A stretch of DNA of 20,333 nt. It comes from CAYQDB01 sp964416195 (GTDB lineage Bacteria > Zixibacteria > MSB-5A5 > GN15 > FEB-12). The position numbers and the translations under genes were made by a program. This document shows, one piece after another, positions 1 to 6,698 of the stretch. The DNA is taken from NCBI GenBank assembly GCA_964416195.1, contig CAYQDB010000033.1:1-20333 (forward strand), written 5' to 3'. How positions within the stretch are numbered: the stretch's first letter is position 1; every line of letters starts with the position of its first letter. The notes beneath the pieces are model-generated. The model searched no databases. It saw only the letters and a program-made list of their open reading frames with translations, and was not told the origin of the DNA.

Positions 1-1
1 C

Positions 2-292
2 ATCATGCGCCGATACGAACTACGCTCCGTCATCATGACCTCCAACCGACCCCTGGAAGAATGGCGAAAGCTAATAGCTGACGCGCCCACCTATCCCTTC
101 AAACCCTCCAACGCAATCCGGATCTTCTCCTCCGCTGAGAACTTCCGCCGGGTCTGGCGCCGCATCTCTTTCACTGCAGATTCCGGGCTCAGGCATTTTA
201 TGGCATTCATCAATCTGGCCTGTTTCCAGCGCCAAACCTGTAAAACCATAGCTTACTCAAAGCCAACACCTGTGCACTTTATGCTGAGATAG
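2..292 (+). pseudogene. istB: IS21-family helper ATPase IstB, 3' remnant (partial, broken)
   Basis: The first roughly 30 codons in this frame read RRYELRSVIMTSNRPLEEW followed by KLIADAPT. This matches the conserved C-terminal part of IstB, the AAA+ helper of IS21 transposases, around its sensor segment (RS-I-TSN-P-EW). After about position 95 the expected C-terminal IstB residues (AILDRFLHH...SYRL) do not appear, although the frame stays open to 292. From about 145 the DNA is instead shared with the upstream region of the second gvpA. I read this as an IS21 remnant truncated at a rearrangement point; the window begins inside it, so its upstream extent is unknown. Similarity is judged by eye from family motifs. 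Confidence 0.6.
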
Positions 293-391
293 AACTGCAA
301 GCATTAATTTCCTGTTCAAACACTAAACTTCAGGTGATGGTTGTCGATAGGTATTACTGTTAGAGATATTCTGGATTAAGCTAAAAGGGGT

Positions 392-471
392 TAGACACCT
401 GATGCGGGGCTAATAGACTGCCGTAAATATCGCCCGTTGAAATTGACAAAGATTCACTAATCATTGCTGAT
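392..471 (+). promoter_or_regulatory. Candidate gvpA1 promoter/regulatory region
   Basis: Two blocks, TAGACACCTGATGCGGGGCT (392-411) and TAAATATCGCCCGTTGAAAT (424-443), are kept in both otherwise diverged gvpA upstream copies. That is what an operator or promoter footprint would look like. A possible -35 TTGACA lies at 443-448, with a poor -10 (GCTGAT) at 466-471, 17 bp downstream. The second copy has TTAACG and GCTGAC at the same places. The -10 match is weak, so the exact promoter is uncertain; the conservation is directly visible. Confidence 0.35.
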
Positions 472-550
472 GAAAAGGGGCAGGACGTATTCTGCTGAAA
501 CAAGATGGTAACCTGGTTCTGCGCAATGTGTGATTTCGATGTTGATTAAA

Positions 551-578
551 CCCCGCGCCCAGCGGTCTGGGCGTGGGG
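551..578 (+). promoter_or_regulatory. gvpA1 5'-UTR stem-loop
   Basis: A 12-bp stem (CCCCGCGCCCAG / CTGGGCGTGGGG, one G-T wobble) with a CGGT tetraloop ends 14 bases before the AAAGGAGGTG ribosome binding site at 591-600. No U-tract follows; an A-rich spacer does, so it is not a terminator. A 5' mRNA-stabilising hairpin for a very highly expressed structural gene, or a regulatory leader, are the likely roles (inference). The same hairpin precedes gvpA2. Confidence 0.6.
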
Positions 579-607
579 AATCCAAAAAAGAAAGGAGGTG
601 ATGAAAA

Positions 608-814
608 GTGGCAGTAGAAAAAGCAATCGCGTCTTCCAGCCTGGTCGAAGTTGTCGACCGAATTCTGGACAAGGGCATCGTCATTGATGCCTGGGTGAGA
701 GTCTCTTTGGTGGGCATAGAGTTGCTCGCTATTGAAGCCAGAGCAGTCGTGGCTTCAGTCGAGACCTACCTTAAGTATGCCGAAGCTATCGGCCTGACAG
801 CTACAGCAGCGTAA
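608..814 (+). CDS. gvpA: GvpA, major gas vesicle shell protein, copy 1
   Basis: This 68-residue protein is the small hydrophobic subunit that polymerises into the ribs of the gas vesicle wall. It shows the family signature: SSLVEVVDRILDKGIVIDAW (helix 1 and first strand), then VRVSLVGIELLAIEARAVVASVETYLKYAEAIG (second strand and helix 2). Its length equals that of typical GvpA. The start is GTG at 608, set by a strong AAAGGAGGTG seven bases upstream; the ATG at 601 is out of frame. It differs from copy 2 only by Ile42 against Val42. It has its own leader and hairpin and is separated from the rest of the cluster by the porin and the second gvpA. Confidence 0.97.
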   Translation: MAVEKAIASSSLVEVVDRILDKGIVIDAWVRVSLVGIELLAIEARAVVASVETYLKYAEAIGLTATAA

Positions 815-1006
815 GACTCCAACTTCGTTGGAATTACGCGACCCGCCGTGCTAACACGAAGCCGATAAATAGTGTTCAATTTTTTCATAGGCAGGAGGAT
901 AAGATTATTGAATGCGTCAGTCCGGGTGAATCGGTTAGCTGTGAAGGTGTGAAAGAAAAGCAAATAGACGCTATCTGAACCAACATCCTAGACAAAGGAG
1001 TGTGAG

Positions 1007-2188
1007 ATGAGAAGAGCGTGTGTAATCGCCGGCCTGATGGCCAGTTTTCTGCTGGTTGCGGGTGTGGTGGCAAACGCTGCCGACAAACCCACTTTCGATC
1101 TGAAGTGGTACGGCTATTTCAAGCTGGACGGGTCGTATGACCAGAACCTGACCAGCCACGGCAACTATGTCATGTGGGTAGAACAGCCAATCTATGACAA
1201 AGATGACGAGCAGTTCAACATGACCGCCAACGAGACCCGCTTTGGGTTCGTTGCAAACGGAAAAGGATACAAGGATGTCCAGGTCGGTGGAAAACTCGAG
1301 TTTGACCTGTACGCCGGTGCTTCTGGGTCCTCTGTTGTCCAGAACGAGACGACGCTCCAGTTGCGTCACGCCTACTTGACCGTACAATCCAGCAACACCA
1401 AACTGCTCGCCGGCCAGAGCTGGGACTTGATTTCGCCGCTGAACCCAGCTACTCTGAACTATGCGGCTCTATGGGGCTGCGGCAACATTGGCTACCTTCG
1501 CCCTCAGATCAGCCTGTGGCATACTGCCCAGCCCAGTCCGCAAACGGATGTCACCTTTGCTGGCGGCTTCTTCCGCACGATTGGGAGTGATCTGACCCCG
1601 ACCCTGACTCTTGCAGTCGGCGAGATCAGCGATGGTGATGATGACGGCACTGATGCCGGTATCCCCTCTTTCCAGGGACTGTTTGAGGTCAAACATACTT
1701 TGCCGTCAGAGGCATCTGTTCGCGTTGGCGCCTCCGGGCTGTGGGGGCAGTTGAAAGCTGAAACCAGCCAGGGCAATTCCCAGACGTACGAAAGCTGGGC
1801 AGCGGTCGGCCACGTGATGGTTTCATTCCCTAACGGTTTTGGATTTGCCGGCGAAGCCTTCACCGGCTCCAATCTGGGCAGCTACCTTGGAGGTATTCTG
1901 TTAGACAGCTCAATCGATGGCGTGAAGTCTTTCGGCGGTTGGACCTCGGTCTGGGTTAAGCCGTCGCCAAAGGTCAATCTTGCGGCTGGCTTCGGACTGG
2001 ATGATCCGAAAGACGAGAACCTCATCAGCGGTCGCTCGAAAAACACGAGCTACTTCGGCAACATTCGTTACTACATCGTGCCGCAGGCTTCGATCGGCCT
2101 GGAAGTGTCCCAGTGGGAGACTGAGTACAAAGACGCCGAGACCGCCAAGAACCTGCGCACGCAAACATCGTTTATTCTGAATTTCTAA
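1007..2188 (+). CDS. Outer-membrane porin, DcaP-like beta-barrel
   Basis: This 393-residue exported protein has an N-terminal signal peptide (basic MRR, hydrophobic stretch to about residue 22, AxA-type site VANA near residue 24). The mature part is rich in alternating strands and aromatic/acidic turns, and it ends in SFILNF. A C-terminal Phe is the classical recognition signal for outer-membrane barrel insertion. Segments such as ANETRFGFVANG (about 75-86) and LLAGQSWDLISPLNP (about 134-148) resemble the DcaP-type trimeric porin family (NETRFGF, GQ-W pattern). The start ATG follows an AAAGGAG motif near 994-1000. It sits between two gvpA copies and has its own terminator, so it is probably a separate unit caught inside the duplication. 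A role with gas vesicles is not evident. Family assignment is by eye. Confidence 0.8.
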   Translation: MRRACVIAGLMASFLLVAGVVANAADKPTFDLKWYGYFKLDGSYDQNLTSHGNYVMWVEQPIYDKDDEQFNMTANETRFGFVANGKGYKDVQVGGKLEFDLYAGASGSSVVQNETTLQLRHAYLTVQSSNTKLLAGQSWDLISPLNPATLNYAALWGCGNIGYLRPQISLWHTAQPSPQTDVTFAGGFFRTIGSDLTPTLTLAVGEISDGDDDGTDAGIPSFQGLFEVKHTLPSEASVRVGASGLWGQLKAETSQGNSQTYESWAAVGHVMVSFPNGFGFAGEAFTGSNLGSYLGGILLDSSIDGVKSFGGWTSVWVKPSPKVNLAAGFGLDDPKDENLISGRSKNTSYFGNIRYYIVPQASIGLEVSQWETEYKDAETAKNLRTQTSFILNF

Positions 2189-2210
2189 GCTTGAGACGGC
2201 AGTTCAAGCA

Positions 2211-2245
2211 GGGCAGAACCCGAAGCGGTTCTGCCCTTGTATCTT
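2211..2245 (+). terminator. Rho-independent terminator after the porin
   Basis: A perfect 10-bp stem, GGGCAGAACC (2211-2220) and GGTTCTGCCC (2227-2236), with a six-base loop is followed by the T-rich TTGTATCTT. It begins 22 bases after the porin stop codon and should end that transcript before the second gvpA promoter region. Confidence 0.9.
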
Positions 2246-2760
2246 AATCTTCAAAGAGTAATAATAGAGCGGATCGGGATGAAACTGAGTCCGCCGCGGA
2301 GATTCTGTGGTGGGGTGATCTTCAGATCGCCCCGCGCGACAAAGGGCTTTCCCGCCGGGTCTGGCGCTGCATCTCTTTCACCACCACAGATACCAAGCTC
2401 TGACTCTGTGTGCTACTGATCAATCTCCTTTCTGCAGCGCTGAATCTGCACACTGAATCTTAACTCAAAGCCCAAGCCTGTGCACGCTGTACTGAGATGG
2501 AACCGCAAGAAAAATGATCGCATCCGAACACTAATGTTTTGGTGACGGTTGTCGATGAGTATCAATGTTGAAGATATTCGGGACTAATTGTTAAAGGGGC
2601 TAGACACCTGATGCGGGGCTACTACACTACTGTAAATATCGCCCGTTGAAATTAACGAAGGTTGACTAATTATCGCTGACGAAAAAGGGGCAGGACGTAT
2701 TCTGCTGAAACAAGATGGTAACCTGGTTCTGCGCAATGTGTGATTTCGATGTTGATTAAA

Positions 2761-2788
2761 CCCCGCGCCCAGCGGTCTGGGCGTGGGG
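2761..2788 (+). promoter_or_regulatory. gvpA2 5'-UTR stem-loop
   Basis: Identical in sequence to the hairpin at 551-578: a 12-bp stem with CGGT loop, ending 14 bases before the AAAGGAGGTG of gvpA2. Its exact retention, while sequence further upstream has drifted, supports a functional leader. Confidence 0.6.
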
Positions 2789-2817
2789 AATCCAAAAAAG
2801 AAAGGAGGTGATGAAAA

Positions 2818-3024
2818 GTGGCAGTAGAAAAAGCAATCGCGTCTTCCAGCCTGGTCGAAGTTGTCGACCGAATTCTGGACAAGGGCATCGTCATTGATGC
2901 CTGGGTGAGAGTCTCTTTGGTGGGCATAGAGTTGCTCGCCGTTGAAGCCAGAGCGGTCGTGGCTTCAGTCGAGACCTACCTTAAGTATGCCGAAGCTATC
3001 GGTCTGACAGCTACAGCGGCCTAA
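2818..3024 (+). CDS. gvpA: GvpA, major gas vesicle shell protein, copy 2
   Basis: This 68-residue GvpA is identical to copy 1 except Val42 for Ile42. It has the same GTG start and the same strong ribosome binding site. This copy directly precedes the coiled-coil, GvpN and chaperone genes on the same strand, so it is probably the promoter-proximal gene of the main operon. A shell gene followed by less-needed assembly genes usually needs partial termination or processing after gvpA. The 122-base gap to 3147 contains only an imperfect short hairpin (CCTTGTCC...GGAAGG near 3067-3085) that might attenuate, which is weak evidence. Confidence 0.97.
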   Translation: MAVEKAIASSSLVEVVDRILDKGIVIDAWVRVSLVGIELLAVEARAVVASVETYLKYAEAIGLTATAA

Positions 3025-3146
3025 GGGACGCAGTTAGTCACCAAAGGGGGTTCTTGCCGGGTCATCCTTGTCCTATCAGGAAGGGTAAGCATGACTCGCC
3101 AAGAAATTCTTTCCTTTAAGAAGATAAGAAGAAAGGACTAAAATCA

Positions 3147-3848
3147 ATGGGAATCGCTGAGGACATGAAAAGACTTACTCAGGAAATCGTTTCTTCTTAT
3201 CAGTCGAGAGTTTCTACAATAGGCGTGATTATAGATGATACTCATCAGCTTCTTGAGGATTTTAGGACCAGAAGAAGCGGAATGACTAATCAACTCAAGG
3301 AAACTCTCGCCAAAGGTGGGTCCTTAAGGAAAAAAGATTTTGATAAGATGATGAAAGACATCCTTTCCTGTCAGGACGAAAGAGAACAGCAGGTGAAGGA
3401 CTTACTAAGGACCTTCTTTGAAGAACAGAAAGAGATAGCTGAAATCGTCAAAAATAATCTGGAAGAAGGGGAAAAGGTCAGGATATATGATTTCAAGAAG
3501 ACGTTGCAGGATATCCAGACAAGGCAGAAGACCAGAGAAAATGAAGTGAGCATGACGTTAAAGGAATTCCAGAGAGAATATAGGGAGATGGCTGAGTCAC
3601 TGCGTAGCCTTTTAGATAAGGAAGAAGTCATACAGATTAAGGACTTCAAGGAGGCGTTAAAGAATATCCGGTCAAGACAAATCGAGCGGACAAAAGAAGT
3701 CAGAGCAAAACTGGATGACTTTAGAAAAGAACAACAAGACGTCGTTTCTGAGTGGCACAGATTGACCGTTGTCAAACCCGATAATAGAAGGACTGGTTCT
3801 TTGAAAGGGGGGGTAACTCAAGAACAAGAAGAAGTGACCGTGGTTTGA
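3147..3848 (+). CDS. Coiled-coil protein with 51-residue repeats, GvpC-like candidate
   Basis: This 233-residue, highly charged, almost wholly helical protein follows gvpA2. It contains an exact 51-residue period: KDF motifs with Phe at 65, 116 and 167; a second Phe register at 39, 90, 141 and 192; and a recurring I-x-x-RQ-x-x-R-x-x-EV segment. There are about three full repeats plus a partial first one. Residues 1-60 align with the start of the next gene's product. GvpC, the outer strengthening protein, also consists of tandem amphipathic helical repeats (33 residues in cyanobacteria) and is usually encoded next to gvpA. A GvpC-like reinforcing role is therefore my inference from position and architecture, not from recognisable sequence identity. 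Start ATG follows AGAAAGGA. The C-terminal tail (about 208-233) is polar and repeat-free. Confidence 0.75.
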   Translation: MGIAEDMKRLTQEIVSSYQSRVSTIGVIIDDTHQLLEDFRTRRSGMTNQLKETLAKGGSLRKKDFDKMMKDILSCQDEREQQVKDLLRTFFEEQKEIAEIVKNNLEEGEKVRIYDFKKTLQDIQTRQKTRENEVSMTLKEFQREYREMAESLRSLLDKEEVIQIKDFKEALKNIRSRQIERTKEVRAKLDDFRKEQQDVVSEWHRLTVVKPDNRRTGSLKGGVTQEQEEVTVV

Positions 3849-3923
3849 TTTTAGGCCGTGGATGAGCAAAGGGATTAATAAATAAGCAGTCAGTTCATAA
3901 GAACAAATTGAAAGGGGCATGAA

Positions 3924-4631
3924 ATGCGAACAGTTGATGACATGAAGAAACTGGGCGAGGACATTGTCGCTTCCTACGATACGCGCATTAAGGCGGTAGG
4001 AGAGTTGGTGAAGGACACCCACAAGATGCTCAAAGGATTTGAACGCGAGCATAAGGAAAGGGCAGCAAACCTTGGGACAGACCTTGCAAAAGGAGAAGAC
4101 AGCAGGCTTAAAGGAGAAGACAACAGGATTAAGACCTTTAACGCCATGATGGCAGAAACCCAGAAAGCAATAGAGGGTATTGAAGTCGAGGTCAAGAAGA
4201 AGCTCAAGGAATTCTCTAGTGCCCACACTGCTATGAGTAAAGAGCAGAAGAAGGAGCTGGCGCAGTATGTTCATGGTATGGTTAAGGCGACAGAGGATCT
4301 GATGAGTGATATTCAACAACGAATCAAGGATATTCGAAAGCGACAGAAGGAAAGGAAGGCGGAAGTTGTCGACTTGAAGGCAGAAGCTGTCGACTTGCTG
4401 GAAGGCTTCAAAGCCGAAAGCGAAAAGATGGCTGCTAATTGGCAGACCCTCACGGCTACGATGGCCAGGAGAAGAAAGGGTCACCCTACATCACCTAAGT
4501 TTGAAACGCGCAAGAAAGTAACTACGACTACGGTTGAGCAAATACTCGGTGAGGGCAAACCCAAAAGGAAGACCGCAAAGAAGCGCCCGGCGAAGAAGGG
4601 GAAGAAGGAACTGGTCCATTCTCTTAATTGA
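3924..4631 (+). CDS. Coiled-coil paralogue of the preceding gene, with basic tail
   Basis: This 235-residue protein has residues 1-58 clearly homologous to the upstream protein: DDMKKLGEDIVASY and DTHKMLKGFE here, against EDMKRLTQEIVSSY and DTHQLLEDFR there. The IRKRQKERKAEV segment (137-148) and ANWQTLT (171-177) match its repeat and C-terminal boundary. The internal repeats are degenerate. Two 7-residue tandem duplications are visible: KGEDSRL/KGEDNRI (about 57-70) and AEVVDLK/AEAVDLL (146-159). The C-terminal 25 residues are strongly basic (KPKRKTAKKRPAKKGKK), like a histone-H1 tail, and could bind acidic surfaces or nucleic acid. It is probably a second vesicle-surface or scaffold component produced by tandem duplication; function unknown. 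AAAGGGG precedes the ATG. Confidence 0.75.
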   Translation: MRTVDDMKKLGEDIVASYDTRIKAVGELVKDTHKMLKGFEREHKERAANLGTDLAKGEDSRLKGEDNRIKTFNAMMAETQKAIEGIEVEVKKKLKEFSSAHTAMSKEQKKELAQYVHGMVKATEDLMSDIQQRIKDIRKRQKERKAEVVDLKAEAVDLLEGFKAESEKMAANWQTLTATMARRRKGHPTSPKFETRKKVTTTTVEQILGEGKPKRKTAKKRPAKKGKKELVHSLN

Positions 4632-4718
4632 TGAGGGCTGAGATTATCAGCCCGAGGCTGAGCAGTTCTTGGCGAAAAAGCCAGTGAAATGTAAACAGAA
4701 ATAGAAGGGGCTAAGTCT

Positions 4719-5090
4719 ATGAGTGAGATAACGTGTGCCTTCTGCAGAGGTGTGGGCAAGGACCCCTTTGACCTTTTATCCGAACTTGCCATCTGCCAGG
4801 TGTGCGGTGGGACAGGCAAGGTTAAAGTCGGGGAGCCGGCAGTCAAATGTGCTTTTTGCAAAGGCACTGGTGTTTACCCTGACAGTCGGGTTACCTGCAC
4901 CGTATGTGGTGGCAAGGGGATAATAGTTGCTGTGGACGGCCCGGCCGACCAGTGTCCTGAGTGTAAAGGCACAGGCGCGGCAACCAGTGGGCTACCCTGT
5001 CTCAAGTGTCAAGGCAAAGGGGTCGTTGCCAGAGGTAAAGAGGTTGTTGCCACAAACAAGAAGGTCGTTTTAGAGGGGGCGCCAAATTGA
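4719..5090 (+). CDS. Stand-alone DnaJ-type cysteine-rich zinc protein, copy 1
   Basis: This 123-residue protein is built almost entirely from six CxxCxGxG-type motifs at residues 6, 26, 44, 60, 79 and 94 (CAFCRGVG, CQVCGGTG, CAFCKGTG, CTVCGGKG, CPECKGTG, CLKCQGKG). These are the zinc-binding motifs of the DnaJ (Hsp40) central domain, which has four motifs and binds two zinc ions; six would allow three. There is no J-domain or DnaJ C-terminal domain. In other families this fold binds unfolded polypeptide or regulatory protein partners, as in Bsd2 and anti-TRAP. Within this cluster a chaperone or adaptor role towards Gvp proteins is inferred. A paralogue lies at 7385. The ribosome binding site is AGAAGGGG. 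Confidence 0.85.
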   Translation: MSEITCAFCRGVGKDPFDLLSELAICQVCGGTGKVKVGEPAVKCAFCKGTGVYPDSRVTCTVCGGKGIIVAVDGPADQCPECKGTGAATSGLPCLKCQGKGVVARGKEVVATNKKVVLEGAPN

Positions 5091-5311
5091 ATTCTCCCAG
5101 AGAACACTTTGTTAGAAAGAGTAAGGAAGCGCTGACCAGACTCGTGTCCTTCGGAGAAAGCTTCATCAAGAGGAGCGGGGCAACACTGGTCAAGTTGAGG
5201 TCCTTCAGAGAAAAACGCGGAGCTTCAGGAAAGGAGAGGCGCGCGGACACAGAAGAAGCAGGCAGAGTCAGGAAGAAAACGAAACGGCCGTCGGGCAGAA
5301 AAACACAATAA
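5087..5311 (+). CDS. Small basic protein, unknown function
   Basis: This 74-residue, Arg/Lys-rich protein starts at TTG (5087), overlapping the TGA of the zinc-protein gene by three bases. AGAGGGGG lies just upstream, which suggests translational coupling. Residues 13-43 form an amphipathic, partly repeated helix (LVSFGESFIK and LVKLRSFREK). The C-terminal 30 residues are low-complexity and basic. I do not recognise a family. The coupled start and the tight packing against gvpN argue that it is real, but a non-coding alternative is possible. Confidence 0.5.
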   Translation: MNSPREHFVRKSKEALTRLVSFGESFIKRSGATLVKLRSFREKRGASGKERRADTEEAGRVRKKTKRPSGRKTQ

Positions 5312-5345
5312 CATCTATGACATGAGGAAAGGGGATGAAACAGAA

Positions 5346-6428
5346 ATGATTGATGAGATAACTACAGTGATTGAACCTTCTCCTTTACCGGATTTTGTGG
5401 AGACAAAGTATGTAAAGGAGCTTACCAACAGGGCACTTTCCTATATTAAAGCAGGATTTCCTGTTCACTTTAGAGGGGTTTCAGGTACCGGCAAAACAAC
5501 TCTGGCTATGCACGTGGCAAGTAAAATAAGCAGGCCAGTGGTAATGATTCACGGCGACGAAGAGTTCTCAACCTCCGATCTGGTAGGTGGTGAATACGGT
5601 TATAGAATCAGGAAGGTTGTTGACCGATTTGTGTCCCGGGTCTTGAAGATGGAAGAGGATATGGTTAAGCGGTGGATCGATAATCGCTTGACTGTAGCGT
5701 GCAAATATGGATTTACGCTTGTCTATGATGAGTTCACGCGCTCCCGACCAGAGGCAAATAATATACTTCTTTCCATTTTGCAGGAAAAGATGATGGACCT
5801 GCCGGCGGGAAGAGGGGGTGAGGAATCATACTTGAGGGTGGATCCAGACTTTACTGCCATCTTTACATCCAACCCTGAGGAATATGCCGGTGTTCACAGA
5901 AGCCAGGATGCTTTGAGGGACAGGATGATAACTATGGACTTAGACCACTTGGACTGGGATACGGAAGTGGCCATTACGAAAGCAAAGTCCAAACTCTCCC
6001 AAGAAGCAGTTGAGAAGATAGTCAACATTGTACGTGGTTTAAGGGAATCAGGGAAATGTGAATTCGCCCCCACTGTTCGTGGAAGCATAATGATTGCCAA
6101 GACGCTCAAAGTTGAAGGTATTAGTCCTACAAGCGCCAATAGTACCTTCATGCAGATCTGTCAGGACATTTTGGCGTCAGAGACAAGCAGGGTGGGCTCT
6201 AAGGCGAATCAGGTCACGGTCAAGGAAGTAGTTGGGGCACTTATCAAGAAAGAACTTGGCACGGGAAAAACCACCGGTATCGGAAAGAAAGCCGGGAAAC
6301 GTACCACCTTCGGTATCGGAAAGAAAGCCGGGAAACGTACCACCTTCATCGATTCACATGGGCGGAAGAAAGTGGATGATACAAAGCAGAAAAAGGAAAG
6401 TGAAAATCTGATTGGGGTGGCTGGCTAA
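5346..6428 (+). CDS. gvpN: GvpN, MoxR-type AAA+ ATPase for gas vesicle assembly
   Basis: GvpN is an AAA+ ATPase needed for gas vesicles to reach full width. The product (360 residues from this start) shows Walker A GVSGTGKTT (44-52), Walker B TLVYDEFTR (124-132) and sensor-1 FTSNP (173-177). The segment HGDEEFSTSDLVGG (70-83) is characteristic of GvpN within the MoxR-like group. I chose the ATG at 5346 because AGGAAAGGGG (5325-5334) is correctly spaced for it; the in-frame ATG at 5322 would lie upstream of that site and add eight residues. The C-terminus (after about 290) is a Lys/Gly-rich extension. It contains a perfect 12-residue duplication (GIGKKAGKRTTF twice) and is longer than usual GvpN. 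Confidence 0.95.
   Translation: MIDEITTVIEPSPLPDFVETKYVKELTNRALSYIKAGFPVHFRGVSGTGKTTLAMHVASKISRPVVMIHGDEEFSTSDLVGGEYGYRIRKVVDRFVSRVLKMEEDMVKRWIDNRLTVACKYGFTLVYDEFTRSRPEANNILLSILQEKMMDLPAGRGGEESYLRVDPDFTAIFTSNPEEYAGVHRSQDALRDRMITMDLDHLDWDTEVAITKAKSKLSQEAVEKIVNIVRGLRESGKCEFAPTVRGSIMIAKTLKVEGISPTSANSTFMQICQDILASETSRVGSKANQVTVKEVVGALIKKELGTGKTTGIGKKAGKRTTFGIGKKAGKRTTFIDSHGRKKVDDTKQKKESENLIGVAG
6275..6346 (+). repeat. Perfect 36-bp tandem repeat inside gvpN
   Basis: The units 6275-6310 and 6311-6346 are identical, and 36 is a multiple of three, so GvpN simply gains a second GIGKKAGKRTTF-like segment in its basic tail. A perfect in-frame duplication points to recent slippage and a tolerant, probably disordered region. 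Confidence 0.95.
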
Positions 6429-6457
6429 TCAAGAAAGCAATAGAGGAGGATAATCCC

Positions 6458-6628
6458 ATGACTCTGATGCGAGCATTTTCCAAACTGGACAAGGACGGCA
6501 CGATAAAACTGCCCGGCAACATTCAGCGAGCGGTAGACCTCAAAGAAGGTCAAGTGGTCGAGCTGAAGATTGTAGGAGCAAGCAGAAAGAAGAATATCTT
6601 GCTTTCGGCCAGAAGCGCCGCAGGATAA
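6458..6628 (+). CDS. Small AbrB/SpoVT-like swapped-hairpin protein
   Basis: This 56-residue ORF runs from an ATG preceded by GAGGAGGA (6443-6450) to TAA at 6626-6628. The product begins MTLMRAFSKLDKDGTIKLPG, followed by NIQRAVDLKEGQVVELKIV, the classic AbrB-type layout (K-D--G-I-LP-N-R-A--L--G--V-L-V). Such domains dimerise and bind DNA as transition-state regulators or antitoxins. No toxin gene follows. It might therefore be an autoregulator of the gvp operon, or may have been recruited for a structural role. Sequence motif assignment is reasonably firm; function is inferred. Confidence 0.8.
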   Translation: MTLMRAFSKLDKDGTIKLPGNIQRAVDLKEGQVVELKIVGASRKKNILLSARSAAG

Positions 6629-6698
6629 AGATTCTACGGATCATTGTGCAATGGTGCACAACCAGGGGGATCTTAACACCTTGAAAGGAAGGCACACT

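Larger units (their letters stand above)
145..814 (+). repeat. Long direct repeat, copy 1 (leader + gvpA)
   Basis: This segment recurs at 2352-3024. The distal part (about 145-390) is diverged but alignable. Conserved blocks follow at 392-412 and 423-441. From about 473 to 729 the two copies are identical at every base I compared, covering the 5' leader and the first 122 bases of gvpA. The rest of the coding region differs at about six bases. The pattern suggests an old duplication whose gene-proximal part has been kept identical by gene conversion or strong selection. Confidence 0.85.
2352..3024 (+). repeat. Long direct repeat, copy 2 (leader + gvpA)
   Basis: Second copy of the 145-814 segment. 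The diverged distal part starts at CCGCCGGGTCTGGCG (2352); conserved blocks lie at 2601-2621 and 2632-2650. From about 2683 to 2939 it is identical to copy 1. One single-base indel in an A-run (near 2681-2686) separates the diverged and identical parts. The 629-base gene-free stretch 2189-2817 thus holds the porin terminator and this gvpA2 leader. Confidence 0.85.

Noticed and set aside
457..717. Minus-strand ORF of 86 codons opposite gvpA1 (and a near copy at 2670-2927)
   Set aside because: It is conserved between the two copies only because the DNA is duplicated and gvpA is under selection on the + strand; it lacks family motifs and a ribosome binding site.
818..836. TCCAAC-TTC-GTTGGA hairpin after gvpA1 as a terminator
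   Set aside because: The stem is only six base pairs, AT-containing, and has no U-tract, so termination cannot be claimed.
971..1387. Minus-strand ORF of 138 codons opposite the porin start
   Set aside because: The sense strand has a signal peptide, barrel features and a terminator; the antisense frame has none.
3371..3775. Other antisense ORF within the 51-residue-repeat gene
   Set aside because: Composition mirrors the sense coiled coil (SFLKSSSF-type repeats); no initiation signal and no operon logic.
3672..4484. Minus-strand ORF of 270 codons opposite the two coiled-coil genes
   Set aside because: It is a Leu/Ser/Phe-rich antisense shadow of Lys/Glu-rich helical genes and spans the intergenic gap without any recognisable domain.
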